From NCBI GenBank assembly GCA_003990705.1, contig AP018322.1, positions 1 through 34,721 of the forward strand: 34,721 nt of DNA. Direction: 5' to 3'. This DNA comes from Nostoc sp. HK-01. Lineage in GTDB: Bacteria; Cyanobacteriota; Cyanobacteriia; Cyanobacteriales; Nostocaceae. This document shows, one piece after another, positions 1-7,926 of this stretch. The position numbers and the translations under genes were made by a program. The number at the start of each line of letters is the position of its first letter. Within the stretch, counting starts at the first letter, position 1. The notes beneath the pieces are model-generated. The model saw only the letters and a list, made by a program, of their open reading frames with translations, searched no databases and was not told the DNA's origin.

Positions 1-1248
1 CTTAACTTGGGCATTATTTTGTAAGTAATCCAGCCCATTCCTCATCCTTTCAGCGGCTCTTTTACATTCTTCTATATGCCAATTAGCAGCATCTTGATAT
101 TCTGCATCAAGAGATGAAATTTCAGATTCTTTCTGATTAATCCACTGTTCATAACGGCTCACAACTTCTGACAGAGATGCAAAACCATCATCATCTTGTA
201 CTAACCCCGCCAAGGGAGCCATCGGTACTTCTATACCAATATCAGGAGTAATACTTGGGGTTTCAAAAGCAGGAAGACATTCTGCTGTTACAGCTTTAAC
301 TCTACCAGCAATAGATTCTTTATCCCAATCAGCTGCACAACCATGTCCTACCGCGTAGGTTTCCATTTTGCGGTAAAGTAGCGATAGAGAGCGTTCTTCA
401 GAATCAGAGTTAAAGTCTGGTTTAGGATAAGGTAATATATGCGCCTCACCCTTTTCGCAAACAATATTTACTGTAAAGCCTGTCTGAAATAAACAATTTT
501 CATCTCCAGCTCCATCTGTCCGATTAATTAGACAAACAGTTAATAAACATAAGCCTTCTCTGTTTTTCGGATCTGGTCTAGAGAACACCTCAATACTCAG
601 TTCAAGTCCATCTATCTTTTCAGTTTTAACTAGCTTCCTCTCTTTTGTATAACAGATATCCTCAGCAGCAAACTCTGTTGTAAAATTAACTGATTTACGC
701 AGCCACCAGGTGACTTCATCTCCACCAACTTTCACTTTTTTTGGATAATAACGACCACAATCAGAAATTTTAATCACTAAAACTGATTTGTCTGGAAACT
801 CTGCTAAAAAGCTGATACCCATACTACTGGGTTTAGATGCGTTAGCTGCTGACAAGTTAAAATCATCTGCATTATCTTCAGTTATTTCGGATATTTGCTC
901 TTTGATTTTCTCAACGTTTTCCTTCACCTCATTTGTAATAATATCTATCTCTTCTTGCTGATGATCTTGAGTCAGGTTTTTATCTAAATTGGTTGATATT
1001 AAATCCTCATTTTCTGATTTTGTATTTAATGGATAAAGTATTCCGACACCATACCTTATTGTGGGTGAATCTCTTTGTAGAATTTCCTCACCATTATCTT
1101 GTCTCCAGGGACCATAGAAACCTTCTTTCGCCGAATTGAAACTAATTTCACCAGAACAGTTTATTGGTTTTCCTTGTGGTGAGGGCCCTACCATCTCTTC
1201 TCGAAGTGCTTGAATAATTTTACCTCTATTTTCTATATGTTTAGTCAT
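1..1248 (-). CDS. drmA: DISARM helicase DrmA, N-terminal 416 residues (gene continues across the window ends)
   Basis: Reading on the minus strand from ATG at 1248, the frame stays open to position 1, exactly 416 codons. The N-terminal region has features I associate with DrmA, such as LREEMVGP near residue 16 and a P-x-x-RYGVGILYP segment near residue 65, followed by an acidic coiled stretch and a beta-rich domain containing WWLRKS. The frame ends ...NNAQVK at position 3-1 and continues in phase at 34721 with RAFQLTNYAILLQQ, which joins smoothly to the helicase domain at the right end. The start overlaps the stop of the upstream gene by 8 bases (ATGACTAA), showing translational coupling in an operon. 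The family role is a DNA-translocating helicase of DISARM anti-phage systems. The assignment rests mainly on the C-terminal half and the drmB neighbour. Confidence 0.8.
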   Translation of the reverse strand, partial: MTKHIENRGKIIQALREEMVGPSPQGKPINCSGEISFNSAKEGFYGPWRQDNGEEILQRDSPTIRYGVGILYPLNTKSENEDLISTNLDKNLTQDHQQEEIDIITNEVKENVEKIKEQISEITEDNADDFNLSAANASKPSSMGISFLAEFPDKSVLVIKISDCGRYYPKKVKVGGDEVTWWLRKSVNFTTEFAAEDICYTKERKLVKTEKIDGLELSIEVFSRPDPKNREGLCLLTVCLINRTDGAGDENCLFQTGFTVNIVCEKGEAHILPYPKPDFNSDSEERSLSLLYRKMETYAVGHGCAADWDKESIAGRVKAVTAECLPAFETPSITPDIGIEVPMAPLAGLVQDDDGFASLSEVVSRYEQWINQKESEISSLDAEYQDAANWHIEECKRAAERMRNGLDYLQNNAQVK

Positions 1249-2809
1249 TGGCAAATTCACCATCTAGTTGAAAAGGATGTGCAATTTTTGAAAAGGGAAG
1301 CATAATTATTTCTCTATGAATATCCAATACCCGAAATGCAGTCATGCTACCGCCATCTGCTTCGGAGAGTTCAAAATCCATTTTGCCTATTTGCTCTAGC
1401 TTTTGTAAGTTAGAGGTACGAACTTTGTTCATAAGTAATTTACGAATATGTTTACCAGCTTGATAGTGAGCGCGGTAAATTTCTTCTGCGGCTTCATGGA
1501 ACTCTTCTAATCTATCTGCCAAACCAACAAAAGTTAATATAGCGTTAAAATCTTTCTCATCCTTGGGTTTGATGTTTCTGCTAGACATCCAAGTACGAAT
1601 ATTTTGCTCATGTTTAGCAAGTTTAGAACCTAAGTTTAGTAGCCTCCAACTAACATCTTGTAAACTACTTGAACTTACTTTGTTCTTGAGACGAGTTTTC
1701 CACAGTCGTTGTAATTCTCTAAAGTATTGAGCTTTTTCTCCTAAGATATAATTTGCTAATGGAATAATATAATCACCTCCTCCATTCGTGCGGAGAATAA
1801 TAAACATACCTGTTTCAATATCAGTAACCAGTTCTCTTTTTACCTGCGATTCACCATTCTCGACCAAATCAATTACCAGTGCTTTAGTATTAGCATCAAG
1901 GAAAACAGCTATTTCTCCTTCTAATAAAAACAAACGTGCTTCAATACTTTCTTCATTATCAATGTATGACGAAAAAGTAGAGATTTTTTTCCCTATCTGT
2001 ATCCAGTTGGTGTTGGTGCTAGGAAGAATGATTTCATCTGGATGAAGATAATCTTCTTGAGCAATATCGGTATTTTTTGTATTTATCTCTTCTGTGTTAC
2101 AAATCGGTAAATAGACAATATTTGATTGTATTACATTATCTGGAGAGGCTATAAATACTGGCTTAGGCTGCCATTTATCTTTTATCCAACTATACTGAAC
2201 TATGTCTATTTCATAGGTTCGTGGCGCGGTAAAAATGTAATCAGGAAACCAGAGTGTTGCACCTATAACAACTAATCTTTTATAACAGCTATTTGTACGT
2301 AAGTGAGATGGTGTTAATATGGTATTATTTTTAAGTTTATGGCTGGTAAATAATATATTTTCTACTGCGGAAATTAGATATGATTCTTTGAGCAGTAAAG
2401 AATCATTGGGGTAATTTTTTTCTAGAAAATCTAGCAGCGGATTATCATCACATATTGATAAATCAACTAAACAATTAAATATTTTATTTGCTGGTGAGTC
2501 AAAATCTGGATATATAAATTTGCAACTCTTTAGATGCTTTTCTAAAAATTTAATAGTTCCTGGTTGACAAGCTATGGGATGGTTAAATGGTAATGGTGCT
2601 GCACACAGTTTAAATCGATACTGTCTCAATGGTCGCAAAAAATCCTTCCAGTAATCTTCTGCTGCATTTTCACCAAGTGACTGTTCAAATTTTTTCAATG
2701 ACAGGCAAAAAATCCGAAATTTATGATGCTCTAACTGATTTTTGTATATTTTAATGCTGCTGCAACATGAGTAAATTTCATCTACAGTTGATAACGAAAT
2801 ATAAGTCAT
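1241..2809 (-). CDS. DISARM-operon protein of unknown function, 522 aa (possible C-terminal half of a split DrmE-like protein)
   Basis: The frame is open from 2881, but the ATG at 2809 is preferred. It forms an ATGA overlap with the TGA of the upstream gene at 2808-2806 and gives 522 residues starting MTYISLSTVDEI. The stop overlaps the drmA start. I see no catalytic motif. The N-terminal half is alpha/beta-rich. A middle region (about residues 270-350) reads like a small beta-barrel (EGEIAVFLDANTKALVIDL, then TGMFIILRTNGGGDYIIP). The C-terminal third is helical and charged. Its position immediately upstream of drmA is where class 2 DISARM loci carry drmE. Together with the 333-aa gene before it (855 residues combined) it could be a split DrmE, but this is inference from position and size only. 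Confidence 0.75.
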   Translation of the reverse strand: MTYISLSTVDEIYSCCSSIKIYKNQLEHHKFRIFCLSLKKFEQSLGENAAEDYWKDFLRPLRQYRFKLCAAPLPFNHPIACQPGTIKFLEKHLKSCKFIYPDFDSPANKIFNCLVDLSICDDNPLLDFLEKNYPNDSLLLKESYLISAVENILFTSHKLKNNTILTPSHLRTNSCYKRLVVIGATLWFPDYIFTAPRTYEIDIVQYSWIKDKWQPKPVFIASPDNVIQSNIVYLPICNTEEINTKNTDIAQEDYLHPDEIILPSTNTNWIQIGKKISTFSSYIDNEESIEARLFLLEGEIAVFLDANTKALVIDLVENGESQVKRELVTDIETGMFIILRTNGGGDYIIPLANYILGEKAQYFRELQRLWKTRLKNKVSSSSLQDVSWRLLNLGSKLAKHEQNIRTWMSSRNIKPKDEKDFNAILTFVGLADRLEEFHEAAEEIYRAHYQAGKHIRKLLMNKVRTSNLQKLEQIGKMDFELSEADGGSMTAFRVLDIHREIIMLPFSKIAHPFQLDGEFAND

Positions 2810-3807
2810 TGACAAAATTCCTGATAAACGACCATTTCTACTCCAGAAGGAGCCGGAATAATGTTTTGTATTTCTTCCCAATTATGACGATTTATATAGT
2901 CATTATCGATAATTTCTACTGCTTCTTTAAAATGTGGTTCTGTACGTTCAAGTAAAATTATCCAATGGGAAGTACGCCAGTCATCACGCCATTTAAGAAA
3001 GCCAGTTGCGCCATCGAATATAGTTACATGAGGTACTAATCCACCTGATGTTTGTGGAGGCTCACTAACCTGTGATGACAAGATTTCCGACCTATAGGCT
3101 TGGCCTTCTGATAAAAAATTACGTACTCGTAAAATATCTTGTAAATACCCAGTTTTCGATTTAGATGATGAAAAACTCGCAAATGGTATTTCTAATATTT
3201 CATGCTTAAGAGTGTTAATACGTCCAATCAAGGCACAATCTAACCGAGTTTTTGTTATAAATTCACTCGTATTATGTTTACCAATTACACCATCAATAAA
3301 TTCATTGTGAATAATAATAGGTCTGCCAGATTGCTTTTTAGGAAGACTAATATTTGGCTTGTGTGCAATTGCTACATTATGGGATTGCTTAACAGACACC
3401 AGATTAGTTAGACCACCACTACTTTTGTTTTCTCTTTGGATTCGCAGTCGCCTTTCACCACAAGTTTCATCTATACCTTGATAGATACCCTTATATCTCC
3501 TATTGCAATCATAAAAAACAACTGGTGTACCTTTTGGTAACTTACACAGTTGTTCAAAATATCTATTACTGTTAATCCTGTCGATGGGACTATTGGCTCT
3601 CGCTTGCACAACACCTAGTGCTGCTAAAGCGGCAGCGTAATTCCTAGTGGGAATAGCAAGACCTAAAACTAACCGATTTTTTTGTATCTCAGCTTGTGCA
3701 AGCCAGTGCCCTACATTAATAAAAAAAATTGCCCAGCTCGGCAAAGGGGTTAATTGATTACAATTATTAATAAAATAAAGATTAGTCTTGTTAAATATGC
3801 TACGCAT
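2806..3807 (-). CDS. First gene of the DISARM-like operon, unknown function, 333 aa
   Basis: Runs from ATG at 3807 to TGA at 2806, in ATGA overlap with the next gene. The N-terminus has a segment around residues 38-72 (IQKNRLVLGLAIPTRNYAAA, LAALGVVQARA) that looks like a folded alpha/beta core. No Walker, nuclease or methyltransferase motif is visible, and there is no clear membrane segment. Being first, it probably carries the operon promoter upstream, where the 478-bp AT-rich gap lies. Gene order and overlap tie it to drmA and drmB. It may be the N-terminal half of a DrmE-like protein whose C-terminal half is the 522-aa gene, or an independent DISARM accessory. I do not recognise the family with certainty. 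Confidence 0.75.
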   Translation of the reverse strand: MRSIFNKTNLYFINNCNQLTPLPSWAIFFINVGHWLAQAEIQKNRLVLGLAIPTRNYAAALAALGVVQARANSPIDRINSNRYFEQLCKLPKGTPVVFYDCNRRYKGIYQGIDETCGERRLRIQRENKSSGGLTNLVSVKQSHNVAIAHKPNISLPKKQSGRPIIIHNEFIDGVIGKHNTSEFITKTRLDCALIGRINTLKHEILEIPFASFSSSKSKTGYLQDILRVRNFLSEGQAYRSEILSSQVSEPPQTSGGLVPHVTIFDGATGFLKWRDDWRTSHWIILLERTEPHFKEAVEIIDNDYINRHNWEEIQNIIPAPSGVEMVVYQEFCQ

Positions 3808-4285
3808 GAGCGTTTAATAACCAACTGATATCATAATATACAACCTGATACACAACCAGTTTAATACAATATAAGCCGCATTTATGCTTTAAAAGTTTTT
3901 AAAACTTGTGCGTGTGAGTATATGCCTTAGCCTACAAGAAACCCTTATTACCCAAGATAACCTAATATTTAGTATAAAAATATATATTTAATCTAACCAG
4001 TATATGCTATTTAAAATTAAGTAATAATACTTAAATGCCAATAAAATTGGAAATTAAAGCACTTTAAACAAACGTTAATTTAAGTAAATACATTGTTAAT
4101 ATATGCCCAGGTTTGCGTTCAGGTTTCCATTCCAAACTGTGATACTTGGAGTCTTTGGAGCGTATTTAGTTTGGCGTGTCTGCTGAGTTTTTGAGCTTTG
4201 CGGACATTGCCATCAGTTTTTTCAAATGTGGCGCAACGGTATAAGAGCATCATTCGCTCAAGGTTAACGCAGCCCTGCGGAAGCT
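3808..4285. other. AT-rich noncoding region upstream of the DISARM-like operon
   Basis: No convincing gene is seen in these 478 bp. Reading on the minus strand towards the 3807 start there is a weak promoter candidate, TTGTGT then 16 bases then TGATAT (about 3855-3828), and further upstream a short A/T palindrome (AAGTTTT A AAAACTT, near 3893-3907). Either may drive or regulate the defence operon. Neither is strong. Confidence 0.35.
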
Positions 4286-4537
4286 GTGGGTAGTAATGCC
4301 TTCAATCCTCAAGAAATCGGATTCTTTCAGGACTTGTATAGAAATTGGTACAGACGGACGTATATATACAAACTCACCCAGGCAAGTCAAGACCACGGCG
4401 ATCGCCTACGCTCAACCATAATCATTGCTGTTGCTGAGTATGGGCTAGTCTGGTGGATTATCAACTGGCTTGCCCCACTGCTGCACCACACAGCCGCTAT
4501 CAATTTTGATATCAAAAGCCGGAAATTACAGACCTAG
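4286..4537 (+). CDS. Doubtful small hypothetical protein, 83 aa
   Basis: An open frame with a GTG start and a stop at 4537. It encodes a basic N-terminal half (LYRNWYRRTYIYKL) and a hydrophobic stretch (IIIAVAEYGLVWWIINWLAP) that could be one membrane helix. It contains a HIP1 site at 4398-4405. There is no good ribosome-binding site and I recognise no family. It may be a gene remnant next to the recombinase rather than an active gene. Confidence 0.25.
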   Translation: MGSNAFNPQEIGFFQDLYRNWYRRTYIYKLTQASQDHGDRLRSTIIIAVAEYGLVWWIINWLAPLLHHTAAINFDIKSRKLQT

Positions 4538-4631
4538 CATCATCAATTGACACCCTATCACTTCCGCAAAACGGATTTAGGTGTTCACGGATTGTAAACA
4601 TTAATGCTCGCGCCTACCGAGGTATGATGTA

Positions 4632-4661
4632 CGTTATTGGAAATCTGTATTATCAATAACG
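4632..4661. promoter_or_regulatory. Inverted repeat immediately upstream of the tyrosine recombinase (operator or recombination site candidate)
   Basis: Perfect 8-bp arms CGTTATTG (4632-4639) and CAATAACG (4654-4661) are separated by 14 bases. The right arm ends 15 bp before the recombinase ATG at 4677. Size and symmetry fit either a repressor/autoregulation site or the core of a Xer-like recombination site, which typically has about 11-bp arms and a 6-8-bp centre. The wide spacer makes the recombination reading less certain. Confidence 0.45.
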
Positions 4662-4676
4662 ACGCTGTGAGCATTT

Positions 4677-5699
4677 ATGCCTAATGAACCAGTTTGGGGA
4701 GAGCTAGTTAAAGTCGAGTTGGAGGCGTGTTTAGCTGCGCCAATCACTAGGTATTTTGACGCTCAACTAGACACTGACCCAGATGTGTTAGCGCAGTTGT
4801 TGGCAGATAAGCGCAACCCCAATACTCGACGTGCTTACGAGAAAGATTTGAAGGATTTTTTTATCAAGATGACGGGTTTACCGCCGACTGGGGATAGTGT
4901 GCTGGAGTTTCTGCACTTGCAGCGAGAGCAAGCGGTAATGGTGGTGTTGAAATATAAAGCGAAATTGATTGCATCCGGGTTGCGGGAGGCGACCATCAAT
5001 CGGCGGTTGGCGGCGATAAAGTCGTTGGCGAAGATGGGGCGCAAGCTTGGTGTGTGCAACTATTCCCTGGAAGACGTAGAAGGGGAGAAGGTCAAGGCTT
5101 ATCGAGATACGCGGGGGGTTGATAGCAAAGCGATAGCACTTGTGCTTGGGCAGTTTGACCGGGAGACTTTGATTGGCAAACGCAACTATGCAATCTTTCT
5201 GGTGCTGTGGGGTTTGGCTTTGCGTCGCCAGGAAATATGTCAATTAAATGTTGGTGACTTTGATTTTTATGGGCGCAAGTTGAGGGTTTTGGGGAAGGGT
5301 AAGGGAACGAATGAAGAATATTTAGATATGTCTTCTGATGTGGCGGCGGCTCTTGCTGATTGGTTAATTGCCAGGGGGAATTTGAATGCAGATTTACCAA
5401 TTTTTACGGCGTTAGATTTTCATAATACTGGGCATAGATTGACTACGGATGCTGTCTATAAAATAGTGTCGGCAGCTTTTAAGGCGGTGGGGGTGAAGAA
5501 ACCGATGTCACCGCATAGGGTCAGGCATTCAGCGATTACGGCGGCATTGGATGCCACTGATGGGAATATCCGAAAGGTGCAGAAGTTAAGCCGTCATGCT
5601 GACCCTAGAACGCTGATGATTTATGATGACAACCGCAATAAAGATTTGTGGGAGATGTCGGAGTTGTTAACGGGTATGTTGAAGAATTCGGGTGAATAA
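4677..5699 (+). CDS. Tyrosine recombinase/integrase, XerC/D-like, 340 aa
   Basis: Site-specific DNA recombinase. The N-terminal SAM-like core-binding region spans about residues 30-140 (NPNTRRAYEKDL, then INRRLAAIKSLAK). The catalytic domain runs from about 150 to 335 with the expected residues: Arg183 in ALRRQE, Lys207/209 in the GKGK hairpin, His280 and Arg283 in SPHRVRH, His307 in SRHADP, and the nucleophile Tyr316 in LMIYDDN. Length is normal for the family. It is transcribed away from the DISARM operon and towards the RT operon (convergent), with the inverted repeat at 4632-4661 just upstream. Likely jobs are resolving plasmid multimers or moving the adjacent defence genes. All catalytic residues are present, so it is probably active. 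Confidence 0.92.
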   Translation: MPNEPVWGELVKVELEACLAAPITRYFDAQLDTDPDVLAQLLADKRNPNTRRAYEKDLKDFFIKMTGLPPTGDSVLEFLHLQREQAVMVVLKYKAKLIASGLREATINRRLAAIKSLAKMGRKLGVCNYSLEDVEGEKVKAYRDTRGVDSKAIALVLGQFDRETLIGKRNYAIFLVLWGLALRRQEICQLNVGDFDFYGRKLRVLGKGKGTNEEYLDMSSDVAAALADWLIARGNLNADLPIFTALDFHNTGHRLTTDAVYKIVSAAFKAVGVKKPMSPHRVRHSAITAALDATDGNIRKVQKLSRHADPRTLMIYDDNRNKDLWEMSELLTGMLKNSGE

Positions 5700-5801
5700 A
5701 AATTCACCAATTTAACAAGAAAACTCAAAATTTTTTGCTCTCGTATCTCGGCAGAAACCTAAAAGAAATACATGGAACTTCAAGAAAAATCGCTACTGCA
5801 C

Positions 5802-5819
5802 CCAATATTTAATTATTGG
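5802..5819 (-). terminator. Weak AT-rich hairpin after the RT-McrBC operon
   Basis: CCAATA (5802-5807) and TATTGG (5814-5819) form a 6-bp stem with a 6-base loop, 5 bp beyond the stop of the nuclease gene. It is not followed by a clear T-run on the minus strand, so it is only a possible 3' end. Confidence 0.25.
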
Positions 5820-5824
5820 TCAAG

Positions 5825-7915
5825 TCAATTCAATTTATCCCCAGAAGGGTCGCTGCCACATACAGGGCAGATATACATCCATTTTCCTTTATGTTCTGGA
5901 TGATCTGAGTGTCTATGGAAACAGTTAGGAAACTTAAGGATACGGTGATTTTTACCATAGCAATGTTGCACAACCCAGAATTGACCACATTTAGGACAGG
6001 AACAATATAGGCCTGTTCCTTTTCCAGACCCAAAACTCCCTGATATTACACGTCTAGTCAATTTTTGTTGACTTATTATACTTGGTATCCAACTGGTCTG
6101 AGTGTCTTGTTCCAAATTAAGTTTATGTCCGCAAAATAGACAGTCGGTAGAAAAGCTACCGTGGTACTGAAACATTAATCTAATTAATCTATTAAGCTGC
6201 CTATTCGCACCAACACCTGGCTTAAGTGTAATAGCTCCATATTTGTGGCTGATAAATCTATCTTCACTTGTTCCAAGGGTGTCATCAAACTTTTCCTTTA
6301 GTACCCTGTTGATAGGGACTTCACCCCAAAAATCAATTTGTTGATCTGTATGCAAAATAAAACTAGCTGTTCCTCCTAAAGAATATAAATATTTATCTCT
6401 AGCAACATCTATAACATCATAAACAAACTGTTTATGTCCTTGCAGTTTATAGTTACGATATTTAGCATCAAAATAGTAAGTTTTTGTCTCGCTGTTGCTT
6501 GATATATCTACCCTAATATCAGGAATTCTTAAGTGATTAGAATTAGTGTATTGCTTAGGTTGATACCATAGTGAGATATTGAATTGACTACCATCGTCAA
6601 AAGCACCTTGAAGACGAAATACATTATTTGTAGGTATTTTAATCTCTCCTTTCTCAATTCGCATACTCTCAAAAAGAGTAGCTTCATTTGAGGGAGGACG
6701 CATATTCAAATTTGTTACAAAAGCATTGTAGAGGCTGACAAAGCACCAAATTTCATATAGTTCCCATGTAGAACGAACTTGACCTTGGTAGGTAGCTTTA
6801 AATAGCGTAATAACTGGTTGAATCTTATAAAAAATACTGCTTTCACAATTCATGGACTCTTCAAAAATAGAAGCATAAGCGGGAGAGCCGATTAATCGCT
6901 GAGATGGTAAAGGTGGTTCAGTGGGAGTTAGTACATTCTTCAGAAATGGACTATTACGAGCGTAAGTTGCCCATTCTGCACACTCTTGAAGTTGAGCTAC
7001 TATTTTCGATATAGTTTTCCTTTCCTCTTCCCTTTGCTGATTGAATTTTTGAACTCGCTCTTTAGCTCTAGCCAAAAAGCTTAATATTGCTGGTTCTTTG
7101 GCATAATTAAGAGGTGAAAAGGTATCATCAATTTCTAATTGTTCAAGTAAGTTAACAATTCCAATAACTAAATCCCTTAAATAAACATCTAGTACATAAC
7201 ATAAAAATTCATTTTCGGAGCATTGAGTAGATTCAACTTGGGTTAAAGCCAGAATTTTTTGTTTAGAAGTATCTATCTTGGCTTTAATTAGAACTTGGGA
7301 CGAATTGATTAATTTTCGTGTATCAACTAAACCTAACTCTCTAGAAAAACTTTTTAAGGGACGTTTTTCTATTATTACCCAGTTACTTTGAACAACAGAT
7401 GCTAGTTTCAATAAGGAAGTTGCCGTTAATAATAACCCTCTACTGTCAGAGCATCCCATTCCAATCATTGCAGTTTCTACGTCTTCCCCTACAGAAACTT
7501 GTAATTGACTGGTAACACAACTAGATGTAGAAAGTGCTAGTAATCCTATTTCAGTAATTAATTGTTCTAGTTCCTGCTCTGTTAAACCAGCAGGTTTCAC
7601 TAACAAAAAAGCTTCAGGACTACTATCTACGGGTTTACCTGAAGCATCCAAGAGTATAGCGGTTATTTGTCCTGTTCTTGACGCTACTCCTTTACTAATT
7701 TCTCGCTCGTGTTTTGTTCTTTGAGGAAGTTCCCACCTATTGCTGCTTATTTTTAAGAGTGGAATTATAGAATCACCCTTTAAACCAACACTTCCATCCC
7801 AGAAACCCTCTATCTGAACATACCAACGTCCACTGTACTGGCGAGTATGTTGTACATCATCTTCCCAAGGTAGTTCACCTGTAGAGTCAGCAAAATAAAT
7901 TTTCGGATAAGCCAT
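5825..7915 (-). CDS. McrC-like DUF2357 nuclease with PD-(D/E)XK core and cysteine-rich tail, 696 aa
   Basis: Predicted endonuclease partner of the upstream ATPase. Residues 1-380 resemble the DUF2357 N-terminal region of McrC-like proteins, with a coiled segment near 280-310 (ARAKERVQKFNQQREEERK). STWELYEIWCF at 382-392 matches the conserved helix of that family. The PD-(D/E)XK nuclease core is visible as RIPDIRVDI (Pro465-Asp466), then YYFDAKYR with Asp483 and Lys485. The C-terminus adds cysteine pairs at 592/595, 638/640/643, 652 and 683/686, interpreted as zinc ribbons, a less usual addition that may read nucleic acid. It starts 11 bp after the stop of the RT-McrB gene, so the two form an operon. 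The family role is to cleave DNA under control of an McrB-type AAA+ motor. Specificity is unknown. Confidence 0.85.
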   Translation of the reverse strand: MAYPKIYFADSTGELPWEDDVQHTRQYSGRWYVQIEGFWDGSVGLKGDSIIPLLKISSNRWELPQRTKHEREISKGVASRTGQITAILLDASGKPVDSSPEAFLLVKPAGLTEQELEQLITEIGLLALSTSSCVTSQLQVSVGEDVETAMIGMGCSDSRGLLLTATSLLKLASVVQSNWVIIEKRPLKSFSRELGLVDTRKLINSSQVLIKAKIDTSKQKILALTQVESTQCSENEFLCYVLDVYLRDLVIGIVNLLEQLEIDDTFSPLNYAKEPAILSFLARAKERVQKFNQQREEERKTISKIVAQLQECAEWATYARNSPFLKNVLTPTEPPLPSQRLIGSPAYASIFEESMNCESSIFYKIQPVITLFKATYQGQVRSTWELYEIWCFVSLYNAFVTNLNMRPPSNEATLFESMRIEKGEIKIPTNNVFRLQGAFDDGSQFNISLWYQPKQYTNSNHLRIPDIRVDISSNSETKTYYFDAKYRNYKLQGHKQFVYDVIDVARDKYLYSLGGTASFILHTDQQIDFWGEVPINRVLKEKFDDTLGTSEDRFISHKYGAITLKPGVGANRQLNRLIRLMFQYHGSFSTDCLFCGHKLNLEQDTQTSWIPSIISQQKLTRRVISGSFGSGKGTGLYCSCPKCGQFWVVQHCYGKNHRILKFPNCFHRHSDHPEHKGKWMYICPVCGSDPSGDKLN

Positions 7916-7926
7916 AAACGTTAACT

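Noticed and set aside
4878-5400. Minus-strand frames opposite the tyrosine recombinase
   Set aside because: Shadows of a gene with clear catalytic motifs on the plus strand.
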